Assembly (NCBI GenBank): GCA_009841335.1
Contig: VXLY01000090.1
Location: 1-54,291, forward strand
Length of the DNA stretch: 54,291 nucleotides
Source: Rhodothermaceae bacterium
Lineage (GTDB): Bacteria; Bacteroidota; Rhodothermia; Rhodothermales; Bin80
Direction of reading: 5' to 3'
How positions within the stretch are numbered: the stretch's first letter is position 1; every line of letters begins with the position of its first letter. The notes beneath the pieces were generated by a model. It was not told the origin of the DNA and searched no databases. It saw only the letters and a program-made list of their open reading frames with translations. A program made the position numbers and the translations under genes. Below are positions 17,360 through 26,590 of the stretch, piece after piece.

Positions 17360-17633
17360 CCGCCACCATATGTCAGGCGTTGTTTCTTAGTCCTCCAGGT
17401 AAGAGGGTCCTTCTGCCTTCTCGCATCCGAAAACAAGTCCTTCGGGGTGGTTTAGGCAAATGCGCAAAGACCAAGCAAGCTTCGGGTCCAAGTCATTGGA
17501 CTTTAACGCCACACAACATCAATGCCTCTAGGGGAGAGATTTAGGCCCACAATCAATACGCGGCCGGACTGCGACGGACAATCGCCTCGAACAGTCCATG
17601 AAATGCCCATATTTATTGTACAGGGCGTACTAA

Positions 17634-18374
17634 CTAAACTGGTCCCGTTTCCGGTTGCGGCAGACGACGAATACGAATATTTCTGAACCAGACCGGATCA
17701 CTATGGTCCTGGAGGCAGATATGCCCGGTCTTGGTCATCCCATAATCCGGCATATCAATCCATTTGCTTTCTGCTATTAAGGCTTTCCAGTCGTCACTCC
17801 ACAACTCATAAGAAACAATTCTTTCCCCGTTCAACCAATGCTCAACCTGGGCACCATTAACAACAATGCGGGTCATGTTCCATTCTCCAACTGGACTCAC
17901 CACATTAGCGGAGGGAGCGTGCATATCATAGTTTGCGCCCGCATGGCGGTCCCCGCCCTCTTGTGCATCTGGATGCAAGTCATTGTCTAATATCTGGTAC
18001 TCCGGCCCTGTACGTCAGGGATAGTCATGGTCTTCGGATACGCGGAACATGATTCCGCTATTTCCCGCAGGGGAAATTTTCCATTCGAGCTCAAGCTCAA
18101 AGTTATCATATTGTTCGACGGTAATGATATCACCGCCCTCCCCTTCACCAGTGAAATGGAAGACTCCGTCATCACTTATTTGCCATGCTTCAGGGATTCC
18201 TTCACCTCCATATCTTCTCCACTGGTCAGCCCCGAGCGTTTGCCAAGGCATTTCTTCGGACATGGCTAGTTCCTCGTCATCTACTTCTGCCGAAGATGTA
18301 TTCTCCGAGGCAGATTGACAACCTACTAAAGTCGCTGCAGCAAATGTAGCCGCTATGAATAATCGCATTGCCAT
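17634..18374 (-). pseudogene. DUF1080 (3-keto-disaccharide hydrolase type) lipoprotein gene with one in-frame TGA
   Basis: Reading from 18374 gives a lipoprotein signal (MRLFIAATFAAATLVGC) and the first half of a DUF1080 domain, ending SEDHDYP at a TGA (18017-18015). The same frame continues without interruption as RTGPEYQILDN and on to NIRIRRLPQP, stopping at 17634. The family usually has DYPW(R/Q)TGPE here, so the TGA sits where Trp (TGG) is expected: a single-base nonsense change. The gene is otherwise complete at about 246 codons. It may be a recent pseudogene, a sequencing error, or read through at low level. The 274 bases between it and the convergent PQQ dehydrogenase gene hold nothing I recognise. 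Confidence 0.85.
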
Positions 18375-18421
18375 GGGATGTTATTTCTGATAAATTGTAC
18401 GAGTTGGGTACTTTTGGTCTG

Positions 18422-19663
18422 TTAGGTCTTTGCAGGTTCAGTGTTATCTGCAACTCGGTCGTTAAAGAGCATCACGAACGCCACTGAAAATACGAATGTG
18501 GCCGCAGCAAAAATATACCAAAACGTAGCCCACCCTCCAAGATCCAATTGCCCGCCTACACCATAGGTATTCACAAAAAGCCCGCTTAACTGGGTACCTA
18601 AGAAAAACCCGATCCCCTGGGTGAGAAGCACCAGCAAGCCTTGCACCTGGCCTCTGATTTCTGGAGCCGTCTTCTTGTCAATGTAAATCTGTCCGGTAAC
18701 GAAAAAGAAATCATAGCAGATGCCATGAATGAGAATACCGATCATTATGAAGTAGTACGTCCCGACACTTGCCCCCACGGCAAAAATTGCGAAGCGGGCA
18801 ACCCATGCAAGCATCCCTAGAAGCAGCATCCATTTTACACCCAATCTTCGGAAAAAGAAGGGGATCAAGAGCATGAAGAATATTTCACTCACCTGCCCCC
18901 AGGCCATCTCCCCGCTGGGATTCGCGAAAAAGCCTGTTCCTGCAAAGAAGTTCTCGTGAATAGCTGAGAAGTAGATCGGTGCGTACGGAAAGTAGGTGCC
19001 GAAGGCAATAAAGATCAGCATAGCCGCCGCTAGGAATACCACAAAAGATTTACTTTTCAGAGCATTGAAAGCATCAATACCCGCAATTTGCTTCCATGTA
19101 GTCGTCTGTCCCTTTGATGGCGGGGGAGTATAGGGTAACGTGAAGCTGTACAGACCAAGAAACAATGCAGCACCTCCACCAATGTATAGCGGAGTCGCTG
19201 TATTATCTGCCTGGAGAACGTAGCCCATAAACAAACCGATTGTAGCCCAACCAATTGTTCCGAAGACACGTACCCAAGGAAATTCCTTTTCCTGATTCTT
19301 CAGGTGATGGAACGCCAGTGAGGCGGTTAAGCCAAGCGTTGGGAAATAGCACAAAGCATGTAATCCTAAAAGAGGCAAGAACAGGTCTGTGCCGGCAGCA
19401 AATGGCATAGCACACATCGCTGCTCCGGCTATCAGCATGAGTACCCCGAGCAGTTTTTCTGAATCAAAGAAGCGATCAGCAACCATGCCAAGGAAAAATG
19501 GTCCGATCATGCAAGCTACCGGTCCAAGAGCATAGGCCAATGGAATCCACTCTCCCGCACCAATAGTGGTCATATAATTGCCCAGCGTGGGTGCCCAAGC
19601 CCCCCAGATGAAATACTGGACAAACATCATTACGCTGAGGCGGGCTATAAGTCGTACGTTCAT
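18422..19663 (-). CDS. MFS transporter, nucleoside:proton symporter (NHS) type
   Basis: A 413-residue, 12-segment membrane protein. The N-terminus (RLSVMMFVQYFIWGAWAPTLGNYM) and the segments GPFFLGMVADRFFDSEKLLG and FVTGQIYIDKKTAPEIRGQVQGL match the NupG/XapB-like nucleoside:proton symporter family. Members of this family in environmental bacteria are often linked to sugar or glycoside clusters rather than nucleosides. It lies 47 bases upstream of the DUF1080 pseudogene on the same strand and probably shared its transcript. The C-terminal tail is short and charged. The substrate is unknown; a nucleoside or disaccharide-like compound is inferred from family and context. Confidence 0.85.
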   Translation of the reverse strand: MNVRLIARLSVMMFVQYFIWGAWAPTLGNYMTTIGAGEWIPLAYALGPVACMIGPFFLGMVADRFFDSEKLLGVLMLIAGAAMCAMPFAAGTDLFLPLLGLHALCYFPTLGLTASLAFHHLKNQEKEFPWVRVFGTIGWATIGLFMGYVLQADNTATPLYIGGGAALFLGLYSFTLPYTPPPSKGQTTTWKQIAGIDAFNALKSKSFVVFLAAAMLIFIAFGTYFPYAPIYFSAIHENFFAGTGFFANPSGEMAWGQVSEIFFMLLIPFFFRRLGVKWMLLLGMLAWVARFAIFAVGASVGTYYFIMIGILIHGICYDFFFVTGQIYIDKKTAPEIRGQVQGLLVLLTQGIGFFLGTQLSGLFVNTYGVGGQLDLGGWATFWYIFAAATFVFSVAFVMLFNDRVADNTEPAKT

Positions 19664-19680
19664 GTTAACTCAATTGATGA

Positions 19681-19725
19681 ATTGAAAAGAAAACGCCATG
19701 CAATCGGTGACCGATTGCACGGCGT
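19681..19725 (-). terminator. Rho-independent terminator after the LVIVD/DUF305 genes
   Basis: A strong hairpin spans 19693-19725: CGCC, A, TGCAATCGG, loop TGA, CCGATTGCA, C, GGCG, with a single A/C mismatch and an extra A-T pair at the base. On the minus strand it is followed by TTTCTTTTCAAT, a T-rich tract. No T-run follows on the plus strand, so it points at transcripts from the DUF305 and LVIVD genes. It separates them from the transporter gene starting at 19663. Confidence 0.8.
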
Positions 19726-19816
19726 CCAAGATAAACACAATCAACTATTGCCCGCAATTATAGACATTAGCTGATCTATTTAAATTTAGACCATAAAACA
19801 GGTTTTTCATTCCCGA

Positions 19817-21700
19817 CTAGTTTGAGTCGTTCATTCTGAGCCGGTTCATCCTCCTCTGGAGGCCATCTATAAGTGCCTGGCTACTTTCTTGTTCTGCCTG
19901 GTCAATCCTTGCACGTAAAGCAGCAATCTGTTCTGCACTCAATTCTTGATTTCGCTCCATCTGATCAGCATGTGCACGAGCGAGCGCAAAGGATGGCGGC
20001 CATTTATATGTCGGCTGTCCCTGAGCATTCTTGTACTCCAATTTCACAGTATTCGCAGCAGCAATTTCGTTGGCGGTCAGGAACTCGCTGGGAACAAGCT
20101 CAAACACATCTAAACCACGCGCAATCTCACTGCTGTAAATGTAGCCGTTGTACCAGTAGACAGACCAGCTACCTCCCATCTCCATCTGCTCATCACTCAC
20201 AGGGCCACGATCATGATACGCGATCTCTACTACATTGGAAGGATCTGTCCAGTCAGTAATTGAAATACCTCCCTGATACCAAGACTGCACGAATATATCC
20301 CGACCGGGCACAGGGATTTGAGACCCGTTGTGTGCTACGCAGTTTTCTTCGTCCGTCTGTGGTACGGGCAACTTGAAATAGCTTTTGAAATGCATCTTCT
20401 TCTCTTCATCAATCGTGAAGTATGCATTTGCCCCCCACTCCATTGGATCTGTTTCACGGCACTTGGGTCCTCCACCTCCACCCCATTCATCCGTGAACAG
20501 GATCTGTGAGCCATCGTTGTTAAATGTTGCCGAATGCCAGTAGGAGAAGTTGCTGTCCGCAACCGCATCAAGACGATAAGGATTGGCCGGATCAGAAATA
20601 TCTAGGAGAAGGCCATATCCTTCACACGCGCCACCGGCTAAGCCAATTTCAGGGTAGAGTGTGATATCATGGCACTGGTTGGGGCCTCGGTCTTCGTCAG
20701 CTTCATCACCCCCGCCCATCATCTGAGCAATTATGTCTGGCAGCGCCTCGCGGAATGCCGTCGTGTCCTCGGCGGTCGGTTCGGTGATTCCCTCCTGACC
20801 AAAGTAGGCTGCAATCATTGGAGCCACATAGTTATCCGGTAGTACGAAAGAAGAACCACCAATTGAAACTACAAACTCTCCACGTGCCTTTGCCTCTTCA
20901 AACTCGACCCGCTCTGCGTCTGTAGGACCATGCTCCGGTGGGGCGGTTAAGTCTTCAAAGATTCTTGGTGAACTCACGATTGCTGCCTGTGAAGGGTCAT
21001 CCAGAGGAACCTGGATGACCTCAATCCGGAAGAGTGCAGACTCGGGGTCCTCACTTGGGGACATGCTCGAGCATCCTGGCAATTCTTCCGCGGGTCTCAC
21101 CGGGGCTGATCCAGAAACATAAATGTAGATGTTCTCGTTGTCATCGGGATCTTTGAGCAACGAGTGTGTGTGTGAGCCTCGACAAGTCTGGACATTATGG
21201 ATGTACTGCGGATCAGTTACATCGGTAATGTCGAATATACGGATTCCCCGCAGCCGGTCATGACTGATGCTTTCCTGTACGCCTTCAGTCCCGCAATCAA
21301 GTCTACCACCTGTACCTTCGCCTGAAACAAAAAGCAGGTTGCCGTACACCGAAACGTCACTCTGAGAAGCTGGACACAGGTAGTCTTTCACTACCACAGG
21401 GTTGCTGGGATTTGATACATCCCAGATAATGACGCCGTTATAGTTTCCCTGGAACACATATTGGTCCTTGAATGCCAAATCACTGTTGGTGACACCAACA
21501 AAGTTTTCCGGTGGCATAACGGTTGCCACTTTACGCAAATTCCAGATAGCTTCCTCCGCATCAAAAAGTCCGACTCCAAGACCAATGCGGGCATCCTCCA
21601 TAACCATCTCCTGGGAGGTGAATTCTTGTGCCGCACCCACCTCTGGTCTGATCATAACAGACATGAGCAATGTGGCAATCAACAAGTATCGTAGTTTCAT
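19817..21700 (-). CDS. Secreted LVIVD-repeat beta-propeller protein
   Basis: A 627-residue exported protein; the signal peptide ends around VGAAQ. It contains several LVIVD-type units in which a strand is followed by an I-x-D-x-(S/T)-x-P-x-x-P pattern: VIIWDVSNPSNPVVVKDYL, IRIFDITDVTDPQYIHNVQ, LLLDISDPANPYRL and ISITDWTDPSNVVEI. Such repeats build propellers of unknown function, usually extracytoplasmic. An acidic insert (PTAEDTTAFREALP to GGGDEADEDRG) separates the blades. The C-terminal 100 residues are helical and charged (LARAHADQMERNQELSAEQIAALRAR), with coiled-coil character. It lies 32 bases downstream of the DUF305 gene, so the two are probably co-transcribed up to the terminator at 19681-19725. 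Confidence 0.8.
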   Translation of the reverse strand: MKLRYLLIATLLMSVMIRPEVGAAQEFTSQEMVMEDARIGLGVGLFDAEEAIWNLRKVATVMPPENFVGVTNSDLAFKDQYVFQGNYNGVIIWDVSNPSNPVVVKDYLCPASQSDVSVYGNLLFVSGEGTGGRLDCGTEGVQESISHDRLRGIRIFDITDVTDPQYIHNVQTCRGSHTHSLLKDPDDNENIYIYVSGSAPVRPAEELPGCSSMSPSEDPESALFRIEVIQVPLDDPSQAAIVSSPRIFEDLTAPPEHGPTDAERVEFEEAKARGEFVVSIGGSSFVLPDNYVAPMIAAYFGQEGITEPTAEDTTAFREALPDIIAQMMGGGDEADEDRGPNQCHDITLYPEIGLAGGACEGYGLLLDISDPANPYRLDAVADSNFSYWHSATFNNDGSQILFTDEWGGGGGPKCRETDPMEWGANAYFTIDEEKKMHFKSYFKLPVPQTDEENCVAHNGSQIPVPGRDIFVQSWYQGGISITDWTDPSNVVEIAYHDRGPVSDEQMEMGGSWSVYWYNGYIYSSEIARGLDVFELVPSEFLTANEIAAANTVKLEYKNAQGQPTYKWPPSFALARAHADQMERNQELSAEQIAALRARIDQAEQESSQALIDGLQRRMNRLRMNDSN

Positions 21701-21732
21701 CGTGTTAGGATTGAGGGGTGGTAGTGTTACTG

Positions 21733-22377
21733 CTATTGTGCGCCTTCTAGGCGTTCGAGCATCAGGCGCATGCGGTCGATCTCTGTGATTTGATCGACAT
21801 GTATTTCTGTAGCTAGTTTGTAGGTATCGTCACCTGTGACCGCTCCATCTACCTTCAGGAGTTCTCTTACCATAAATACAGCTCCTTCATGGTGCATAAT
21901 CATGTACTCCAAGAACAATCGATCGAAGTCGACTCCCTTGGCCGCTTCAAGTTCGTTGAGCTGTTCTTGGGAAAGCATGCCCGGCATATGCATGGCGTGG
22001 TGCTCATCAACGCCATGAATCATGAGAGAACTGCCTTCTATCATCACATGAGGGACTGGTTGGTCACGCTTGCGCAGCCAATCCTGCATAATGCGTATCT
22101 CGTCATTCTGTGCGTTAATGATCCGGGCCGCTAAGGTTTGAATTTGGGGACTTGCATTATTGCTTTCGGCAAATCCCGACATAATCAGAGCCTGGGCATG
22201 ATGTCCGATCATACCGGTCATGAAATCAACATCTGCTTGGGAAAAACGTGCAAGCGCACTATCCTTGCGTGCCCAGTAGAGTGCTTCGAGGTCTTCAGTA
22301 TCCTGAGATATCGCCGGGCCCACGGTGCAAATGCCAATCAACAGGGTGCACAAGAACCCATTCAGGCGTTCTGCCAT
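21733..22377 (-). CDS. Exported DUF305 family protein
   Basis: A 214-residue exported protein of the DUF305 family (ferritin-like four-helix bundle, including the copper-binding CopM group). A signal peptide (LNGFLCTLLIGICTVGPAISQ) precedes the domain. The hallmark motifs are DFMTGMIGHHAQALIMS near residue 55 and EYMIMHHEGAVFMV near residue 155, with a Met/His-rich stretch (MIHGVDEHHAMHMPGML) between them that could bind copper or another soft metal. It is the first gene of a two-gene unit with the LVIVD protein. A periplasmic metal-handling role is inferred from the family and the Met/His content. Confidence 0.85.
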   Translation of the reverse strand: MAERLNGFLCTLLIGICTVGPAISQDTEDLEALYWARKDSALARFSQADVDFMTGMIGHHAQALIMSGFAESNNASPQIQTLAARIINAQNDEIRIMQDWLRKRDQPVPHVMIEGSSLMIHGVDEHHAMHMPGMLSQEQLNELEAAKGVDFDRLFLEYMIMHHEGAVFMVRELLKVDGAVTGDDTYKLATEIHVDQITEIDRMRLMLERLEGAQ

Positions 22378-22438
22378 GTATAGTCTGAAATGGACGGCTC
22401 AAAAGATACAAAAAATCACGTTACTATCACTAAAACAC

Positions 22439-25400
22439 TCAAAAGGTTGCTGACAATTGCATCCGTACAGTATGAATCTGAGGTGCATCCTGTGGACTCC
22501 GTCCTGAATAAGACGCGGTAGCACGCAGGACACGGTTCAATTGAAGCCAGCCGCTTAAGCGCCAAAGGAGAGAACTTCCTTTGCCTCTGCCGTCCGTAAG
22601 CTCGAACAGTGCGAGCCCGGTGGAGCCCTCGCCGCCTTTTAGGTTCACATTCGCAAGTTCAAGCGCAGCATTAACATTTGCTCGCCCCGCGCTACTCCAT
22701 GTGCCTTGTAAGGGGATTTTTACAATGGTAGCTGAAATTCCCGTATCACCATCCTTTCGTGAAAAATCTGGACTAACAGATAGCCTTAAATCCTGTGTGA
22801 TTCCCAATTGAATCTCCTGCGTGAATGATCTTGTTAGAATGTCGAATTCCCTTGAAGAGAAAGTGTCACTTCTGTTAATCTTGCTTGAAGAGCTACCCCC
22901 GGACTTAAAGGCCCACGCCTCTCCGAGTCGCCATCGTATCTGAATGCGAAAATCATCAATACTTCTCATCTCTGCGCCGGCAGCAAGCTTACTGGCTGAG
23001 CGGATTCTTCGCCAGGAAGCCTCAAGACCATACTGAGGGTTATTGCGAAAAAGCCACAGGTCCTGTATAAGATTGAGCACTCCACGGATAGAGTACTGCG
23101 GATGCCGGAAGTTCTGCTGCCGCAGAAGATAGATGTCCGATGCTCGGGGCGCTTGACTCTTTTCGTTCACCTCTACCGCGGTCCGCAGTGCAACTTGACT
23201 CAACCATCTTTTCCACTTTTCCGGTGCACGCTGCCAACGCTGTCCGTTATCAAATTGGATATTGAATCGGGCCTTTAGGCCGGTAACCGACTGCAGCGAA
23301 TCCGATGGTATAAGCGTGCGTGCGTAGTTGCCTTCATCCTGCGTTACTTCAGGAATGAATTCATCAATTTCAATGATTCCATTGTCATTTGAATCAATCC
23401 ATACGTATTCGCCAAGTTCGGGACCAGTTCGAATGTAGATTTCCTGAAGTACGGGTGTTTGTTCGGAGAGCGTTTCATAGAACCAGTTCAGTCTGAACAA
23501 TCGCTGCCACGGCTGTATGCGCCCATTCCACCGGAGTACTAATGATCGCTTGTTCGCCAGACTCTGAGTAGATTGAAAAAAATCCGAATACTTTGTATCC
23601 TGCCAACCCAGTCTTCCCTCACTGCGAAAAGAACGTCCGCCGTTCGCGGTGTATTGCAGACTGGTTGTAGCGGTCCGTCTGCCAGGCATCAGTTTATAAT
23701 CGGTCCATAGATGCTCATCACGCAAGTCAAAACCTGATGATAGTGTACCCCAATTACCGGTCCATTCGGCGGCGGGTAGTATTTGCCAATACTTTTGTGA
23801 GCTCTGCTGCAGCCCTTGGGGTATCTGATGCCGGCGATTACTGGATTTAAATCGCATACTCAAGGATAGACGTTCACCAATCAGCGACTCCTGCAGCTCC
23901 GCATCATGGCGAACCCAATTACCCTGAACCAATTCTGATTCGCTCTCAATATTTGTAAAAAAGTAATTTAGGTGGGGTAAGCGAAGCTCATTGATTGCTA
24001 TTTCCAGTACTTGCCTATTACCACTGAATACTCCAGACTGTCGAAGGCGTCCAACCGTACCGGTCACCGAAGATTCGTTAGAGAATCGCCAGGCAATACT
24101 CGCCTCATCAATAGATTCCCGATATCCCCATACAAGATTGCGATTAGTAGGGAGGTTCCAGGAACGCACAAACTCAATGGGTTGAACACGGTCAAATGTT
24201 GCAAAATTTTCGCCTGTATTGCGTCGCTCAAGAACGACCATAGCCGTACCTACTCCAACCGGTAAATCCGATACTTGAAGACGGCCATGATAACTATGGG
24301 CCCGATCGTCTTCGGCATCAAGGGAAGAGAATCGGTTTTCGTCACGGAATGAGTGCGCCCATTCGCCTGATAGTTCGATATAACGAATTGGTGCAATGCT
24401 CCCGCGCAGATCAAGCATATGCTGTTGCATTGGCTTCGGCAAGATGCGAATTGGTAAATATTCACCTTGTCCCGGTCCACGATAGCTGTATGTGATTCCA
24501 TTCGTAGTCTGGCCTTGCCGAACGTAATCTCCCTCCCCTGGACCTACCCGCGTGAAATCAACCCTGAATACCTGTTCCCGTGATGCCCGGGTAACTGGAA
24601 CATAGACGCGATACAGATTGCCCATTACTGTGGTGTCCCGAAGTTCGTAGTGGACCCATGGTGCTTCAGGATCATAGTTAACTGATGTTGCACCACTGCG
24701 TGACGCCTCCTGATCCCCCAGTGTTGTTAGAAGATCTCTGTCAGCGGTCGTAAGCCCAAACTCCTGATCAAATGATTTACCATCGGCTTCCCTGATAAAT
24801 GTGACCCCGAATGTTGCAAAGGACGGCCCTGAAACACGCTCTCCCGCCGAAAAATCCGCTTCAGTTGCTATAAGGGTACGGGTGAATTCCGTGGTTCTAT
24901 ACTGAAATTCCACTGCTACACGGTGATGGTATTTCATCAACCGGTTCGTAGTGAAGGTTACTTCGCCGGTGGCATAGTCAATCACGTAATCCTGTGATTC
25001 TCCACGGGTTAAGAGATTACCATCTAGGTAGACAGATTCAGATCCTGGGATAACCAGGATAAATGGTTCATTGGCATTTCCTTGTAGCCGATAGGGACCT
25101 TGGACGCCGTCCTGGATTTTGATATCCTGTGTTTTGAACAGTCCGCGGGATGTGGCGGCAGCCATGCGCAATGTTCCTCTCAGACTCCCGGACGGAGAAG
25201 GTGTTGTGATTCCAACACCTTGAATCTTCCGGTTGAGTTTTGCAAAAGTGCTGCTATTGAGAGGCAATTCAAAATCGCCCAGTTGGGCCGAACTGAATGG
25301 CGTTTCAATTTCAATAAACACGCGATCAAGTTCGCTGAGTCGCTGTGTTGTGCCTTCGGGGAGAATAGGAGTATTCTCGTCCGTCAAGGCCGCCCGCAGG

Positions 25401-25933
25401 TTTATGTCCGGTGCCAGTGCCCCCGACATCTGCAGGCGCAGGCCTGACTCAATAGTTGCATCGCGATTATTGCCGGCAAGTATTCCTCGTGTAATGGATC
25501 CACTCCGTCTTATTTGGAGCGGACCCTGCGTGGTCCTTGTGTTGGCTGGCTCTGCCACAATTGATGAATCTGTCTCTATTGGAGGCTCAAGGACTCTTGT
25601 GTATCGGTCTGGCAGGCCCAAATCCCAAAATTGATAGACTGCAGTTGCAGTGTCACTAGGAGCGAGGGACGGAATCCATAGACGGCCAAACCTAATGTCT
25701 AGACGGTAATAACTGGAATCCAGTACTGTACCCTGCACTTCGACCGTCAAAGTGCCAGGTACAATGAATGGACGCAGTACGAAAGGTTGCTCCCCCGTCA
25801 AGGTGTCTGTCCGGGCCTGGGAATTTTGTGCAAACGCGTGCGATGACCATAGCGGCGCACACAGGCAGCATATGGATAGTAATCTACTTAGATGAGTACT
25901 CCAGGGGCGTTTCTGATCCTGCCTAGCTGCCAA
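22439..25933 (-). CDS. Large predicted outer-membrane beta-barrel protein
   Basis: A predicted outer-membrane protein of about 1164 residues that I cannot assign to a named system. The start appears to be TTG at 25933, overlapping the TPM gene by 11 bases. It gives a basic N-region, a hydrophobic core (LLSICCLCAPLWSSHAFAQ) and signal cleavage. The N-terminal 350 residues contain modules such as YRLDIRFGRLWIPSL and SQDYVIDYATGEVTFT. The rest is rich in alternating strands, with a loop YVWIDSNDNGIIEIDEF that resembles calcium loops seen in large barrels of Bacteroidota and Ignavibacteria. The last residues (VRMQLSATF) end in Phe, as barrel proteins do. A role in surface transport or assembly is inference. 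Confidence 0.7.
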   Translation of the reverse strand: MAARQDQKRPWSTHLSRLLSICCLCAPLWSSHAFAQNSQARTDTLTGEQPFVLRPFIVPGTLTVEVQGTVLDSSYYRLDIRFGRLWIPSLAPSDTATAVYQFWDLGLPDRYTRVLEPPIETDSSIVAEPANTRTTQGPLQIRRSGSITRGILAGNNRDATIESGLRLQMSGALAPDINLRAALTDENTPILPEGTTQRLSELDRVFIEIETPFSSAQLGDFELPLNSSTFAKLNRKIQGVGITTPSPSGSLRGTLRMAAATSRGLFKTQDIKIQDGVQGPYRLQGNANEPFILVIPGSESVYLDGNLLTRGESQDYVIDYATGEVTFTTNRLMKYHHRVAVEFQYRTTEFTRTLIATEADFSAGERVSGPSFATFGVTFIREADGKSFDQEFGLTTADRDLLTTLGDQEASRSGATSVNYDPEAPWVHYELRDTTVMGNLYRVYVPVTRASREQVFRVDFTRVGPGEGDYVRQGQTTNGITYSYRGPGQGEYLPIRILPKPMQQHMLDLRGSIAPIRYIELSGEWAHSFRDENRFSSLDAEDDRAHSYHGRLQVSDLPVGVGTAMVVLERRNTGENFATFDRVQPIEFVRSWNLPTNRNLVWGYRESIDEASIAWRFSNESSVTGTVGRLRQSGVFSGNRQVLEIAINELRLPHLNYFFTNIESESELVQGNWVRHDAELQESLIGERLSLSMRFKSSNRRHQIPQGLQQSSQKYWQILPAAEWTGNWGTLSSGFDLRDEHLWTDYKLMPGRRTATTSLQYTANGGRSFRSEGRLGWQDTKYSDFFQSTQSLANKRSLVLRWNGRIQPWQRLFRLNWFYETLSEQTPVLQEIYIRTGPELGEYVWIDSNDNGIIEIDEFIPEVTQDEGNYARTLIPSDSLQSVTGLKARFNIQFDNGQRWQRAPEKWKRWLSQVALRTAVEVNEKSQAPRASDIYLLRQQNFRHPQYSIRGVLNLIQDLWLFRNNPQYGLEASWRRIRSASKLAAGAEMRSIDDFRIQIRWRLGEAWAFKSGGSSSSKINRSDTFSSREFDILTRSFTQEIQLGITQDLRLSVSPDFSRKDGDTGISATIVKIPLQGTWSSAGRANVNAALELANVNLKGGEGSTGLALFELTDGRGKGSSLLWRLSGWLQLNRVLRATASYSGRSPQDAPQIHTVRMQLSATF

Positions 25934-26576
25934 AAGTAACGTCGTCCGCTAGTTCATTGGTGTCGTCTGATCTAATCTCAACTCCAGCCTTCTCAAGGAG
26001 AGAACCACATTCCGTGATGCCTTCGACGAGTCCATCCGCCAATTTTCCCAATTTGATATTCTTCTGTATCGTGGCTACAACGTTTGCCCAGTCATCTGAA
26101 TCTACTTTTGCATTGATGCCCGTGTCCCCAATAACTTCTATTCTATGTTCAAGCAGAGACACAAACAAGAGGATCCCTGTACGTTCCCGAGTCAAAAAAA
26201 CCTCTTTCTCCAAAAAGGCTTGTACTGCTCGTCGATGGGTAGTCACTATAAGTCGGCGGCGTCCTGCAAAACGGCGTTTTAATGCCGGTATCAGTGAGGT
26301 AAGAACCGCTCCTGTCACACCTGTCAATACGATAACAAGGACTGGTGTAATTCCCTCAAGCCACTGTGGAGCTCCCCAGCCGGGAAGCCAGCGAAGCCCC
26401 AAAATCACAGCGTAGGCAAGGAGAGCAGCTAGACCGGCTCCGCGCCAAAGAGCTACTTCATGCTTATCACTTTGTGCCACAATGTAGGGGACGATTTCCC
26501 CCGAGGTACGTGTTTCAGCTGCGGATATTGATTCCTTGATACGTGCGAGTTCAGGCTCGGTCAGGATTGCGTTCAT
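25923..26576 (-). CDS. TPM-domain membrane protein
   Basis: A 217-residue protein with a TPM fold (YgcG/TLP18.3/Psb32/MOLO-1 type). The N-terminal helix (LTEPELARIKESISAAETRTSGEIVPYIV) begins the domain. Two hydrophobic segments (GLAALLAYAVILGLRWLPGW and ITPVLVIVLTGVTGAVLTSL) are inserted in it. The second half has RTGILLFVSLLEHRIEVIGDTGIN and a helical segment ending ECGSLLEKAGV. This is the short cytoplasmic/membrane variant often annotated as a putative membrane protein. It lies 14 bases after modB and overlaps the barrel gene by 11 bases. The biochemical role is not known; in other members it is linked to membrane protein maintenance. Confidence 0.75.
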   Translation of the reverse strand: MNAILTEPELARIKESISAAETRTSGEIVPYIVAQSDKHEVALWRGAGLAALLAYAVILGLRWLPGWGAPQWLEGITPVLVIVLTGVTGAVLTSLIPALKRRFAGRRRLIVTTHRRAVQAFLEKEVFLTRERTGILLFVSLLEHRIEVIGDTGINAKVDSDDWANVVATIQKNIKLGKLADGLVEGITECGSLLEKAGVEIRSDDTNELADDVTFGS

Positions 26577-26590
26577 GAGATCACATATGT

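Noticed and set aside
17480-17510. Terminator hairpin between the PQQ dehydrogenase and DUF1080 genes
   Set aside because: The AAGTC/GACTT stem has only five pairs and lacks a convincing T-run.
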